Shown here: positions 1-7,059 of the stretch, one piece after another
Position numbering within the stretch: position 1 is the first letter of the stretch
Layout of the letters: each line of letters opens with the position of its first letter
Assembly: GCA_945877725.1 (NCBI GenBank)
Contig: CAMDXR010000023.1
Location: forward strand, 1 to 18,356
Length of the DNA stretch: 18,356 nt
Origin: Limnohabitans sp. Rim8
GTDB taxonomy: Bacteria; Pseudomonadota; Gammaproteobacteria; Burkholderiales; Burkholderiaceae_C
Reading direction: 5' to 3'
Position numbers and translations under genes: made by a program
Notes under the pieces: model-generated
The model's input: the letters and a program-made list of their open reading frames with translations, nothing else
Database searches by the model: none
Told to the model about the DNA's origin: nothing

Positions 1-1517
1 TGAACAACTGCCTCGAAATCGGCATCACTGTAATTGAGGCTGAATATTAATCGACCTGTACCCACCCAACTGAGTGCTAGACCATGCAGCCTGAGGTAAT
101 ACTGCAGCATCCAGTTGTAGCGACTGGCTTGTGTGTAATACAAGGTCCAGACACTCGACATATTGGCTGCACGCAATGGCAAGTCATTATTTTGCATCAC
201 GGCGTTAAAGTGTTTTGCGCGTGCATTCCAACGATCATCCAGTCCCTGATAAATGGCTTGAATCTCGGGCGTTTCAAGTTGGTCCAGAAAGGCCGACATG
301 GCACCCATGACAACGGGGTGAGCATTAAAAGTGCCTCGGGCAAAGCAAATATCGGCAGGTTTTTTGTCATTAAACCGGTGCATCCATTCTTTTTTTCCAC
401 AGACAACGCCCACAGGGAAGCCGCCTCCAAGGGTTTTGCCATAGGTCACCAAATCTGCTTTCACATCGAAGTAAGCTTGAGCACCGCCTGCAGCAAGTCG
501 GAAGCCCAAAAATACCTCGTCGAAAATCAACACGATGCCACGGTCTGTACAAACTTGGCGCAGTCTTTTGAGCCATTCGGCATAAGCCTGACGATCGTAT
601 GCAGCGGATCGGCTACTGTCTACCAAGGTGGAGTCTCCTGGTGCATTCCGGTTTATGTGCAGTGCCTGCAAGGGGTTGACGAGCACGCAGGCAATATCTT
701 TGCGATTTCGGAGCACATCAAGACTGCGTTCACTCATGTCACTGAGTGTGTAAGTTTCTCGTGGAGGCATGGGATTGCCCGGGCCTGGCTGCACATCTTC
801 CCACCAGCCGTGGTAAGCGCCACAAAACCTCACAATGTTCTTACGGCGAGTGTGGTAACGGGCCAATCGAACGGCTTGCATGACGGCTTCTGTACCCGAC
901 ATGTGAAAAGATACTTCGTCCATACCGGACAAAGCTTTGAGCCGTGTGACGTTTTTTGCCACAACGGGGTGATAAGAGCCCAGAACCGGTCCCAGCGCCT
1001 CGGTTCGGGCAAGACCCTCGGCCATGGTGAGCTTATAAAAGTCAGCACCAAACACGTTGACCCCATACGATCCCGTCAGGTCGTAAAAAACTTGGCCGTC
1101 CAGATCGGTGAGTTGTACGCCTTGTGCCGAATGCAAAAAAGAACCGATTTTCAGATTGTCGCGAACCAGCTGACTGAATTGGAACGGAACTCGATATGCC
1201 GCGATAAATTGCATATCCGAAATATCTTCACGCGCAGCGGCAGTGGCTTCGATGCTCAGGCGATGACGAGTCTGAAGGGTTTTGGCCAGGGTGTAAAACG
1301 CCTTTTGTCGCATCGACTGGATTTCTTGAGGTGCGTCATCGCATCCAAAAAAATCATGCTCGTTGAAACTGTAGCCAGGCAACCAACGTGCCAGTCGTTT
1401 TGCCATTCGGGAGTGGCCCGCCAGCGAACGGTGCTTGGCCCGGGAAAGTTGTATGCGCCTGTGAAGTGACGGTGCAAGGCTCACCAGTAAGCCCAAAATA
1501 ATCCAATGAGAGTTCAC
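1..1517 (-). CDS. Class III PLP-dependent aminotransferase (GSA-aminomutase-like), partial at left edge
   Basis: A single open minus-strand frame runs about 505 codons from a GTG at 1517 off the left edge with no internal stop. It belongs to the class III aminotransferases related to glutamate-1-semialdehyde 2,1-aminomutase. Visible motifs are HMSGTEAVMQAVRLAR (PLP phosphate binding), GAYHGWW, the PLP-ring aspartate in LIFDEVFLGF, and the Schiff-base lysine in VTYGKTLGGG (about residue 361). That lysine falls near residue 270 in standard GSA aminomutases, so this protein has roughly 90 extra N-terminal residues, starting with a short hydrophobic stretch (IILGLLVSLAP) and then a basic segment. 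The GTG start is chosen because AGGA lies about 9 bases upstream; an ATG at residue ~38 is possible. It diverges from the psd gene with about 50 bases between them. Substrate unknown; the extension and context argue against a role in heme synthesis. Confidence 0.85.
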   Translation of the reverse strand, partial: MNSHWIILGLLVSLAPSLHRRIQLSRAKHRSLAGHSRMAKRLARWLPGYSFNEHDFFGCDDAPQEIQSMRQKAFYTLAKTLQTRHRLSIEATAAAREDISDMQFIAAYRVPFQFSQLVRDNLKIGSFLHSAQGVQLTDLDGQVFYDLTGSYGVNVFGADFYKLTMAEGLARTEALGPVLGSYHPVVAKNVTRLKALSGMDEVSFHMSGTEAVMQAVRLARYHTRRKNIVRFCGAYHGWWEDVQPGPGNPMPPRETYTLSDMSERSLDVLRNRKDIACVLVNPLQALHINRNAPGDSTLVDSSRSAAYDRQAYAEWLKRLRQVCTDRGIVLIFDEVFLGFRLAAGGAQAYFDVKADLVTYGKTLGGGFPVGVVCGKKEWMHRFNDKKPADICFARGTFNAHPVVMGAMSAFLDQLETPEIQAIYQGLDDRWNARAKHFNAVMQNNDLPLRAANMSSVWTLYYTQASRYNWMLQYYLRLHGLALSWVGTGRLIFSLNYSDADFEAVV

Positions 1518-1570
1518 GATTAATTTCCTAATGTCCAAGAAATTTCTTTTTATTCAACTTGAATGACAAC

Positions 1571-2449
1571 ATGATGAAGATTCGTCGACAATTTAAAAAA
1601 ATGATGTTGCAAGAAGACTTGAACTTTTTGCTAACCAATCGCATCCCACGTATTACCCTAACGCGTTTCATGGGTTGGTGGAGCAAAATAAGAAACCCCT
1701 GGTTGGTCAAAGTATCAATGGCGGTTTGGCGCTTGTTCACAGACTTAGATTTGAGTGATGCCAAAACAAATAAATTTGAAAGTTTGCACGCTTGTTTTAC
1801 CCGTGAACTGTTACCTGGAGCCCGAGTCGTTAACACCGCCCTTGCATTGATGACCTCACCGTGTGACGCCATCGTGGGTGCTTACGGGGTAATTCATCAC
1901 GGGATGGTTTTTCAAGCCAAAGGTTTTCCTTATCAACTTGAAAGCTTGCTGGGTGACTCAGATCGTTGCCGTCACTGGCCACAAGCGCTGGAGGGCGGCA
2001 AGTATCTGACCTTGCGCCTGACCAGCAGCATGTACCACCGATTTCACGCGCCACATGACGTGCATTTAAATCATGTGACTTATATTTCGGGCGATACTTG
2101 GAACGTAAACCCAGTTGCCCTTAAGCGTGTGGAACAACTTTTTTGCAAAAATGAACGTGCCATTTTGCACATGAACACCAAAGATGCCATCCCGTTTTTG
2201 ATTGTCCCTGTTGCCGCTGTTTTGGTGGCCAGTATGCGGTTTCATGCTGTGAATGTTTTGCTCAACCTGCGTTACCGAGGAGCTAACGAAATTGCTTGCG
2301 ATGCTCAGTATGTCAAAGGGCAAGAGATGGGCTGGTTTGAGCACGGTTCTACCATTTTGGTATTTGTTCCGCCAGGCTTCGAATGGGTTGATGGCGTAGA
2401 TACCGGAGCAAAAATTCGAATGGGGCAGGCGTTGTTGCGGCGGAGCTAA
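1571..2449 (+). CDS. psd: Phosphatidylserine decarboxylase, variant subfamily
   Basis: A pyruvoyl-dependent phosphatidylserine decarboxylase, which makes phosphatidylethanolamine at the inner membrane. It aligns by eye along its length with E. coli Psd: FQAKGFPYQLESLL, the aspartate in SPCDAIVG, the histidine in YHRFHAP, SGDTWNVNP, NERAI and KGQEMGWFEHGST. The last motif holds the self-cleavage site Gly-Ser (about residues 259/260), where serine becomes the pyruvoyl group. E. coli has LGST; here it is HGST. The Asp-His-Ser triad is therefore present. The start is uncertain: TTG 1559, ATG 1571, 1574 and 1601 are in frame and none has a clear Shine-Dalgarno sequence; the family-like part begins near 1604 (MLQEDLNFLL). 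The E. coli C-terminal tail after the beta chain is absent. It diverges from a class III aminotransferase and may be a second, non-housekeeping paralogue, but the rest of the genome is not visible. Confidence 0.9.
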   Translation: MMKIRRQFKKMMLQEDLNFLLTNRIPRITLTRFMGWWSKIRNPWLVKVSMAVWRLFTDLDLSDAKTNKFESLHACFTRELLPGARVVNTALALMTSPCDAIVGAYGVIHHGMVFQAKGFPYQLESLLGDSDRCRHWPQALEGGKYLTLRLTSSMYHRFHAPHDVHLNHVTYISGDTWNVNPVALKRVEQLFCKNERAILHMNTKDAIPFLIVPVAAVLVASMRFHAVNVLLNLRYRGANEIACDAQYVKGQEMGWFEHGSTILVFVPPGFEWVDGVDTGAKIRMGQALLRRS

Positions 2450-2623
2450 TATTTTGTAAGGCATCAAGCCATAGTGATTAAACCTAAGAATATCCTGCAA
2501 AAGTTTTCACTTCTAATCGATGCGAAATGGGCTCAACAACTACCCTTGGAAAATCATAGCCTTTTCAGTCTTGATGTTTTTTGTGCTGTTGCGACCAAAT
2601 TGTTCGTGCATATCTGTGTTGTT

Positions 2624-3532
2624 TTAGTATTTCTCAGGCACGATCATTTCTGAGGGAACTGGATGACGGATGTAGTCTGGATTGCGTACACGATCGGGTA
2701 GGTTGATTTCTGGGTGTTCAATTTCTTGATAAGGCACTTGACCCAGCAGGTGGTCAATGCAGTTCAAGCGGGCCTTTTTCTTGTCTACGGCCTGTACCAC
2801 CCACCAAGGTGCTTCGGGTATGTGGGTGCGCTCGATCATGGTTTCTTTGGCTCGGGTGTAGTCTTCCCAGCGGCGGCGGCTCTCCAGATCCATGGGACTC
2901 AGTTTCCACTGCTTGAGGGGATCGTGGATACGACCTAAAAATCGGGCATGCTGTTCGTCATCGGTTATAGAAAACCAGTACTTGACCAACTGGATCCCGC
3001 TGCGAACAAGCATTTTTTCAAACTCTGGAACCGAGCGAAAAAATTCTTCGTATTCTTCTTCGTTGCAAAAGCCCATAACTTTTTCAACGCCGGCGCGGTT
3101 ATACCAGCTTCGGTCAAACAGGACGATTTCACCAGCTGCAGGTAGATGCGACACGTAGCGTTGAAAGTACCATTGTGTCTTTTCCCGATCGTTGGGGGCG
3201 GGCAGAGCGGCCACTCGGCAAACGCGTGGGTTCAAACGTTGCGTGATGCGTTTGATTACGCCGCCTTTGCCAGCTGCATCACGTCCTTCAAATAGGATGA
3301 CCATACGGTGACCGGTTTTGACCACCCAGTCTTGCAACATGACGAGTTCTGATTGCAGACGCAAAAGTTCACGGAAGTAGAAAACCCTAGTCCCTATAGC
3401 TGAGTCGTTGGCGGCACTATCCATGCCCCAACGGTCATCCAATTCGAGTTCGAGTTCTTCGTCGAGGCTGTCGAGCAAGTCTTCGCGCAGTTGGCGCAAT
3501 TGCGAATCATGTATTGGATTTTTGGTGGTCAT
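2624..3532 (-). CDS. ppk2: Polyphosphate kinase 2 (class I)
   Basis: A cytosolic PPK2-family enzyme that transfers phosphate between polyphosphate and nucleotides (class I members mainly use polyphosphate to phosphorylate GDP or ADP). The Walker A loop GRDAAGKGG is at residues 83-91 and the Walker B/lid segment LFDRSWYNRAGVE starts near residue 138 with Asp140. Also visible are the conserved WYFQRYVSHLPAAGE stretch and the C-terminal part with APWWVVQAVDKKKARLN. At 302 residues it has the size of single-domain class I PPK2. The N-terminus carries an acidic helix (DEELELELDD, residues 24-33). The ATG has no strong ribosome-binding site. Eighty-four bases upstream, in the same orientation, lies a near-consensus Pho box, so induction by PhoB under phosphate limitation is likely. 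It is divergent from a CorA-type transporter and convergent with psd. Confidence 0.95.
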   Translation of the reverse strand: MTTKNPIHDSQLRQLREDLLDSLDEELELELDDRWGMDSAANDSAIGTRVFYFRELLRLQSELVMLQDWVVKTGHRMVILFEGRDAAGKGGVIKRITQRLNPRVCRVAALPAPNDREKTQWYFQRYVSHLPAAGEIVLFDRSWYNRAGVEKVMGFCNEEEYEEFFRSVPEFEKMLVRSGIQLVKYWFSITDDEQHARFLGRIHDPLKQWKLSPMDLESRRRWEDYTRAKETMIERTHIPEAPWWVVQAVDKKKARLNCIDHLLGQVPYQEIEHPEINLPDRVRNPDYIRHPVPSEMIVPEKY

Positions 3533-3608
3533 GGCGTGTGTAATAAATTAAAACAATATTCATTTCGGACGATGAAAATTTGATGACATTCGAGCGGTGA
3601 CATTTCAT

Positions 3609-3624
3609 AAATGTCATGACATTT
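3609..3624. repeat. 16-bp perfect palindrome between ppk2 and corA
   Basis: AAATGTCATGACATTT is its own reverse complement. It overlaps one arm of the Pho box and sits in the middle of a cluster of five TGACAT/TGTCAT elements in about 50 bases. It could be a dimeric operator in its own right or simply arise from the overlapping Pho elements on both strands. Confidence 0.6.
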
Positions 3625-3633
3625 TCATGACAA
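3616..3633 (-). promoter_or_regulatory. Putative Pho box (PhoB site) upstream of ppk2
   Basis: On the minus strand this reads TTGTCATGAAAATGTCAT: two TGTCAT elements exactly 11 bases apart. It matches 15 of 18 positions of the E. coli Pho box consensus, two 7-mers of type CTGTCAT around an AT-rich 4-base spacer. The direction points to ppk2, whose start is 84 bases away. Further TGTCAC/TGTCAT elements follow at 3597-3602 and 3583-3588 but out of the 11-base phase. No convincing -10 element was found at the expected distance. Confidence 0.6.
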
Positions 3634-3688
3634 CCTATTAAAAGTGAATTCATTAAAGTTGCAAGGTGCGACACGACTGGAGAACGAC

Positions 3689-4786
3689 ATGCGAATTTTT
3701 TCAATCCATGCAGATCAAATTTATGAAACCGATGTGATGCCGCAAACGCTTTCAGAACAGGGCTTTGTCTGGATGACTTTCTCAAGACGCGAGTTTGAGC
3801 TGATGCAAGCAGAGGTTCAGCAGGTTTTACAGAAAATTTGTGGATCTCAGGTGTTTGATTTGCACCTGCAGGACCTGCTGAATAACCAATTGCCTTCGCA
3901 TTACGACTTCACGGCAGATTACGATTTGTTGGTGTTTCGTCGTTTAGCCCAAGGGCGGACAGAAACTGATTTGTCTAAGCCTGGCGAAATCTTGCATCGG
4001 GAAAATTCGCATGCTGGGCCTAACATCTTGCGCAAAATCGATACCAGTCCCATTGCTTTCGTCGTATTTGACCGTGTGGTAATTTCAGTCCACCCGGTGG
4101 ATTGCGTGATTCGTCAAATCTTTGCTTCCAAACTTTTGAGTTCAGCCCAGCTTACGTCTACCCAAGCGATGCACAGATTACCCTCAAATCCGGCTGATTT
4201 GATGTTGCGGATGGTCAGCAGCATGGTGGACGGTTATTTAAATTTGCGAAGGGAGTTGACCCGACAACTTGATCACTGGCAAAGTGAATTAATTAACCCA
4301 AATGCACGCTTTAACAATTGGAGTGCATTGCTGAACGCCCGACTAACTCTTCATTATTTAGATGAGGTCTGTGAAGATCAGCGTGCTGCCATCACCGATT
4401 GGATTGAGGCCTTGAACGCTTGGAATTCAGACAGCATATATACGCAAGACAGTCTGGAATTATTGAAGGTCCGAAGCAGGGATCTTCTTGAGCACATTGA
4501 ACGTGTTGTGCATCATGTTGCAAGGTTAGAGCAAAGTGCAGAAACTGCCGTTCAAATGCATTTCAATGCACAAAGTAACCGAACCAATGAGATCATGCGC
4601 ACGTTGACGGTGCTGACGGCAATTTTTTTACCACTGAATTTAATTACCGGATTTTTCGGCATGAATTTTGAAAATTTCCCTGCTTTGCATTTAGATCAGG
4701 GGCTGCTTTTAACCGAGATATTTATGGGATTGGTCGCAATAGGTTTGGCTTTGATTTTTTGGCGCAAACGCTATCTTGGAGGATGA
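3689..4786 (+). CDS. corA: CorA-family divalent metal ion transporter
   Basis: A 365-residue CorA-type channel/transporter of the inner membrane, normally moving Mg2+ (some relatives move Co2+, Ni2+ or Zn2+). It shows the long N-terminal cytosolic domain, a helical stalk (about 180-300), and two C-terminal membrane segments (about 304-323 and 340-359). The signature GMN triplet is present in GFFGMNFENFP (residues 324-326), with the acidic loop residue after it and a basic C-terminus (WRKRYLGG). The ATG at 3689 is preferred because GGAG lies 6 bases upstream; an in-frame GTG at 3644 has no such site and would place the start next to the Pho elements. It is divergent from ppk2 and shares its regulatory region. 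The tail FENFP resembles CorA more than ZntB, but the ion cannot be settled from sequence alone. Confidence 0.9.
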   Translation: MRIFSIHADQIYETDVMPQTLSEQGFVWMTFSRREFELMQAEVQQVLQKICGSQVFDLHLQDLLNNQLPSHYDFTADYDLLVFRRLAQGRTETDLSKPGEILHRENSHAGPNILRKIDTSPIAFVVFDRVVISVHPVDCVIRQIFASKLLSSAQLTSTQAMHRLPSNPADLMLRMVSSMVDGYLNLRRELTRQLDHWQSELINPNARFNNWSALLNARLTLHYLDEVCEDQRAAITDWIEALNAWNSDSIYTQDSLELLKVRSRDLLEHIERVVHHVARLEQSAETAVQMHFNAQSNRTNEIMRTLTVLTAIFLPLNLITGFFGMNFENFPALHLDQGLLLTEIFMGLVAIGLALIFWRKRYLGG

Positions 4787-4818
4787 CCTTCGTGGCAGCT
4801 TCCTTTTTTACATTTATA

Positions 4819-4869
4819 AATGGCTTCATTTGAGGCTTCAAATTTTTTAGATTTGAAGTTGAAGTCATT
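4819..4869. other. Nested inverted repeats between convergent genes
   Basis: An outer stem pairs AATGGCTTCA (4819-4828) with TGAAGTCATT (4860-4869), ten pairs with one G-U. An inner stem pairs CTTCAAAT (4836-4843) with ATTTGAAG (4851-4858) around a 7-base loop. No T-tract follows on either strand, so it does not look like a standard intrinsic terminator. It lies in the 175-base gap between corA and the convergent lipoprotein gene and may protect or process the 3' ends. Confidence 0.4.
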
Positions 4870-4961
4870 GTTGCCTATGAATCCAAGCGTGTTTGGTACA
4901 TTGTGCTCGTCTCATTTTTTCGCGTGTGAGTTACAAAAGACTGAGGTTTGAACCTGTGCGC

Positions 4962-5405
4962 TTAAATTAAAGGCGCGTTGGAGCGACCTTTCAGCATCGG
5001 ACCAGTGGCCGCCACACAGGCATATTCACCGATGACGCGGTGGGCTTGTTCATTGCCATCGATTCTCAGGCGCCTTTCGACAATCAGGTTCATCGCACCC
5101 GAGGCTTCGTCGAGCTGACCCGCCATCCAGCCCCCTGCAAAAACCGATTGGAAATGGAGCTTGTCATCTGAGCCTTTCCAAGGCATGGCGTTCAGGGATT
5201 TAAGCTGTATTTGCCCATGCCGTTGGCGCTCATCAACGCTTATTCGGTAGGGTAAGGCAGGTCTGATCTTGACCGCATTTGTAGGCGACGTCTTTTCGAG
5301 ACCGGAGCACACCAAGGCCTTGTCCCATGATGCTTCCTGGCTGCAACCGGTGAGGGTTAGCAAAGATATTGCGGTCAGCGCCATGGCTTTGATGTTTATT
5401 TTCAT
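4962..5405 (-). CDS. Small hypothetical lipoprotein
   Basis: A 147-residue protein with a lipoprotein signal peptide: basic start (MKINIK), hydrophobic core, and lipobox LTGC with the lipidated cysteine at residue 21. Serine and glutamine follow the cysteine, so export to the outer membrane by Lol is expected. The mature part carries two further cysteines, near residue 33 (LVCSG) and near the C-terminus (EYACVA), which could form a disulfide. No domain was recognised. The gene faces away from the DUF5666/cytochrome operon, with 139 bases between the two starts, and is convergent with corA. It may share the upstream regulatory region with the operon. No clear ribosome-binding site precedes the ATG. 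Confidence 0.75.
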   Translation of the reverse strand: MKINIKAMALTAISLLTLTGCSQEASWDKALVCSGLEKTSPTNAVKIRPALPYRISVDERQRHGQIQLKSLNAMPWKGSDDKLHFQSVFAGGWMAGQLDEASGAMNLIVERRLRIDGNEQAHRVIGEYACVAATGPMLKGRSNAPLI

Positions 5406-5463
5406 AAAAAGTCTGAGTTTGAGGTTTCAGTCTGAAAAGACGCTGAAGGCGATTTACAGCTTG

Positions 5464-5514
5464 TTTAAGTGATCTTGGGTGCGCTTAAGCCAAATTTCAT
5501 CGTGACTCCTTAAG
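5464..5514. promoter_or_regulatory. Three YTTAAK half-sites upstream of the cytochrome/two-component operon
   Basis: TTTAAG (5464-5469), CTTAAG (5484-5489) and CTTAAG (5509-5514) each fit YTTAAK, the half-site of PmrA/QseB-type OmpR-family regulators. The spacing is 20 and 25 bases, not the canonical 11, so this is only suggestive. The position, just upstream of an operon that encodes such a regulator, would allow autoregulation and could also serve the divergent lipoprotein gene. Confidence 0.3.
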
Positions 5515-5544
5515 CTTGGATCACACATGAAAGGTGTAACTCAA

Positions 5545-7059
5545 ATGAACACAATTAAATTTCCAAAATTAGCCGCTGGCAGCATTGCAGTTGCTGTGCT
5601 GTCCCTGTTGCAAGCCTGTGGTGGCGGTGGCGGTACTGATGATCTGGCTTTAAACAACGACAACCCGACTGGGGTGGCTGTTTATGCGGGTGCGGATTCG
5701 AGTTATCTGGGCACGATCAGTGGTCTGGGATCGATCGTGGTGAATGGCGTTCGTTTTGAAACCACTTCGGCCAGCGTCGTGGACAGCGACGACACTTATG
5801 GCAGCTCCGAGTACTTGAACCCCCTGGCGCTGGGCATGACCGTTGCTTTGCAGGGCAGTTCAGATGAGACCCAATCCATAGGCCGCGCCCAAAAGATTCG
5901 ATTAATCGGGGGTGTTCGGGGTACCGTTAGCGCATTTGTAGTCGGTCAAGAAATGACTGTGAATGGACAGACGATTGCCTTGACCGCGACCACCTTGTTC
6001 GCCGATGCCGCTGGCCAGTCGTTTTCGGTGCAAGCCGGGGACTACGTGAATGTCTACGGCCTGATGCAAGCTGACAACCGTTTTGTGGCCACACGGGTCA
6101 GCAAGACGAGTGCGGCAGCCTTTAACCTAGATGCCGCATGGCGCGGGCAATCCAGTTCGCCCGTCAGTTCGGGTGCCGGGCTGACTTTGAGCCTCAATAC
6201 GGGAGGAGCCAATAATTTCACGGTGTCTTGTCCCGTGGCCTCTTGCACGGTGGAGCCTGCGGGCGCTGATTTGACCGGTTTGCATGCTGTAAGGGTATTG
6301 GCGGTTGATGACAGCCAGCGCGCGGCGAGCAATGTTGTGGCGAGCAAAATTCAGGTACTGGACGCTACCCGACTTTTGAACTGGACAGGAAATCCGGTTG
6401 GCCTGACCAAGATCAAAGGCGTGGCCGCGACAGACGGCACACAATGGTCAGTAGGGGGTGTTCCTGTCGTTTGGACCGGCGCACCTTGGGTGACCGGACA
6501 GTTCTACGAGGTCAAGGGCACACTTTCGGCAGAGGGTCGGCTCACCGTGACTCAGCGTGAGTTGGAAGGGCAGGAGTCTTACCGCGCCATCAACACAGGC
6601 GGTAGCGCAAGCTACTACCGCAATGAACTTTACGGTGCCGTGAGCAATTTACAAGGCAACACCATGACCGTTCAGGGTGTGACAGTGGACGCCAGTCAAG
6701 CCAGTTTTGAAGGCGCAACGCTGGCCACCCTGACCCAGGGGGCCTATGTCGAAGTGAAGGGTGCGATGACGAACGGTGTTTTGTTGGCCAGCAAGATAGA
6801 GGTCAAGAGCAGCCTGTTGGCGGGACAAGGCACGCGCTTCGAGGTGTATGGCACGGTGAGTAACTGGTCAGCATCCGGCTTCAAATTGGCGGCAGGCAAT
6901 ACGCAATACAACGCTGTTTTGAATGCACAAAGCCGGATTGATTCTGAGCATGGTTTGCCGGGAGACGGGCGCTTTGTTGAAGTCAAAGGCTACATGAGTG
7001 GCACTGATTTTGTGGTGGTCAAAATAGAAGTCAAATCGGGCGGAAACCGTGATGACTAA
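5545..7059 (+). CDS. DUF5666 repeat lipoprotein
   Basis: A lipoprotein of 504 residues. The signal peptide ends in LLQAC with the lipidated cysteine at residue 25, followed by a glycine tether (GGGGG). The mature part is built from about six similar units of 70-80 residues, each ending in a pattern like GxYVEVKGxM...LLASKIEVKS (anchors near residues 97, 166, 246, 319, 400 and 475). This matches DUF5666, a beta-rich family of unknown role. Two cysteines (SCPVASC, near residue 230) could form a disulfide. The ATG at 5545 is preferred for AGGTG 8 bases upstream; an ATG at 5527 is the alternative. Its stop codon overlaps the start of the SHP cytochrome gene, so it is the first gene of the redox operon. 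It probably sits in the periplasm on the outer membrane, perhaps as a scaffold or ligand-binding partner; this is inference. Confidence 0.85.
   Translation: MNTIKFPKLAAGSIAVAVLSLLQACGGGGGTDDLALNNDNPTGVAVYAGADSSYLGTISGLGSIVVNGVRFETTSASVVDSDDTYGSSEYLNPLALGMTVALQGSSDETQSIGRAQKIRLIGGVRGTVSAFVVGQEMTVNGQTIALTATTLFADAAGQSFSVQAGDYVNVYGLMQADNRFVATRVSKTSAAAFNLDAAWRGQSSSPVSSGAGLTLSLNTGGANNFTVSCPVASCTVEPAGADLTGLHAVRVLAVDDSQRAASNVVASKIQVLDATRLLNWTGNPVGLTKIKGVAATDGTQWSVGGVPVVWTGAPWVTGQFYEVKGTLSAEGRLTVTQRELEGQESYRAINTGGSASYYRNELYGAVSNLQGNTMTVQGVTVDASQASFEGATLATLTQGAYVEVKGAMTNGVLLASKIEVKSSLLAGQGTRFEVYGTVSNWSASGFKLAAGNTQYNAVLNAQSRIDSEHGLPGDGRFVEVKGYMSGTDFVVVKIEVKSGGNRDD

Noticed and set aside
84..1469. Long plus-strand open frame of 461 codons
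   Set aside because: It is antisense to the aminotransferase, whose minus-strand frame carries intact family motifs from 1517 to the left edge. The plus-strand translation has no recognisable domain.
1256..1477. Apparent frameshifted pieces of the aminotransferase on the minus strand
   Set aside because: Step-by-step translation shows one uninterrupted frame; the short minus-strand frames are in other phases. The gene looked broken only because it lacks a stop inside the window.
2450..2623. Search for a terminator or small gene between psd and ppk2
   Set aside because: No GC-rich hairpin with a T-tract and no frame with a credible ribosome-binding site was seen in this 174-base gap.
4836..4858. 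Intrinsic terminator for corA
   Set aside because: The stem is A/T-rich and no T-tract follows on either strand; kept only as part of a structured region.
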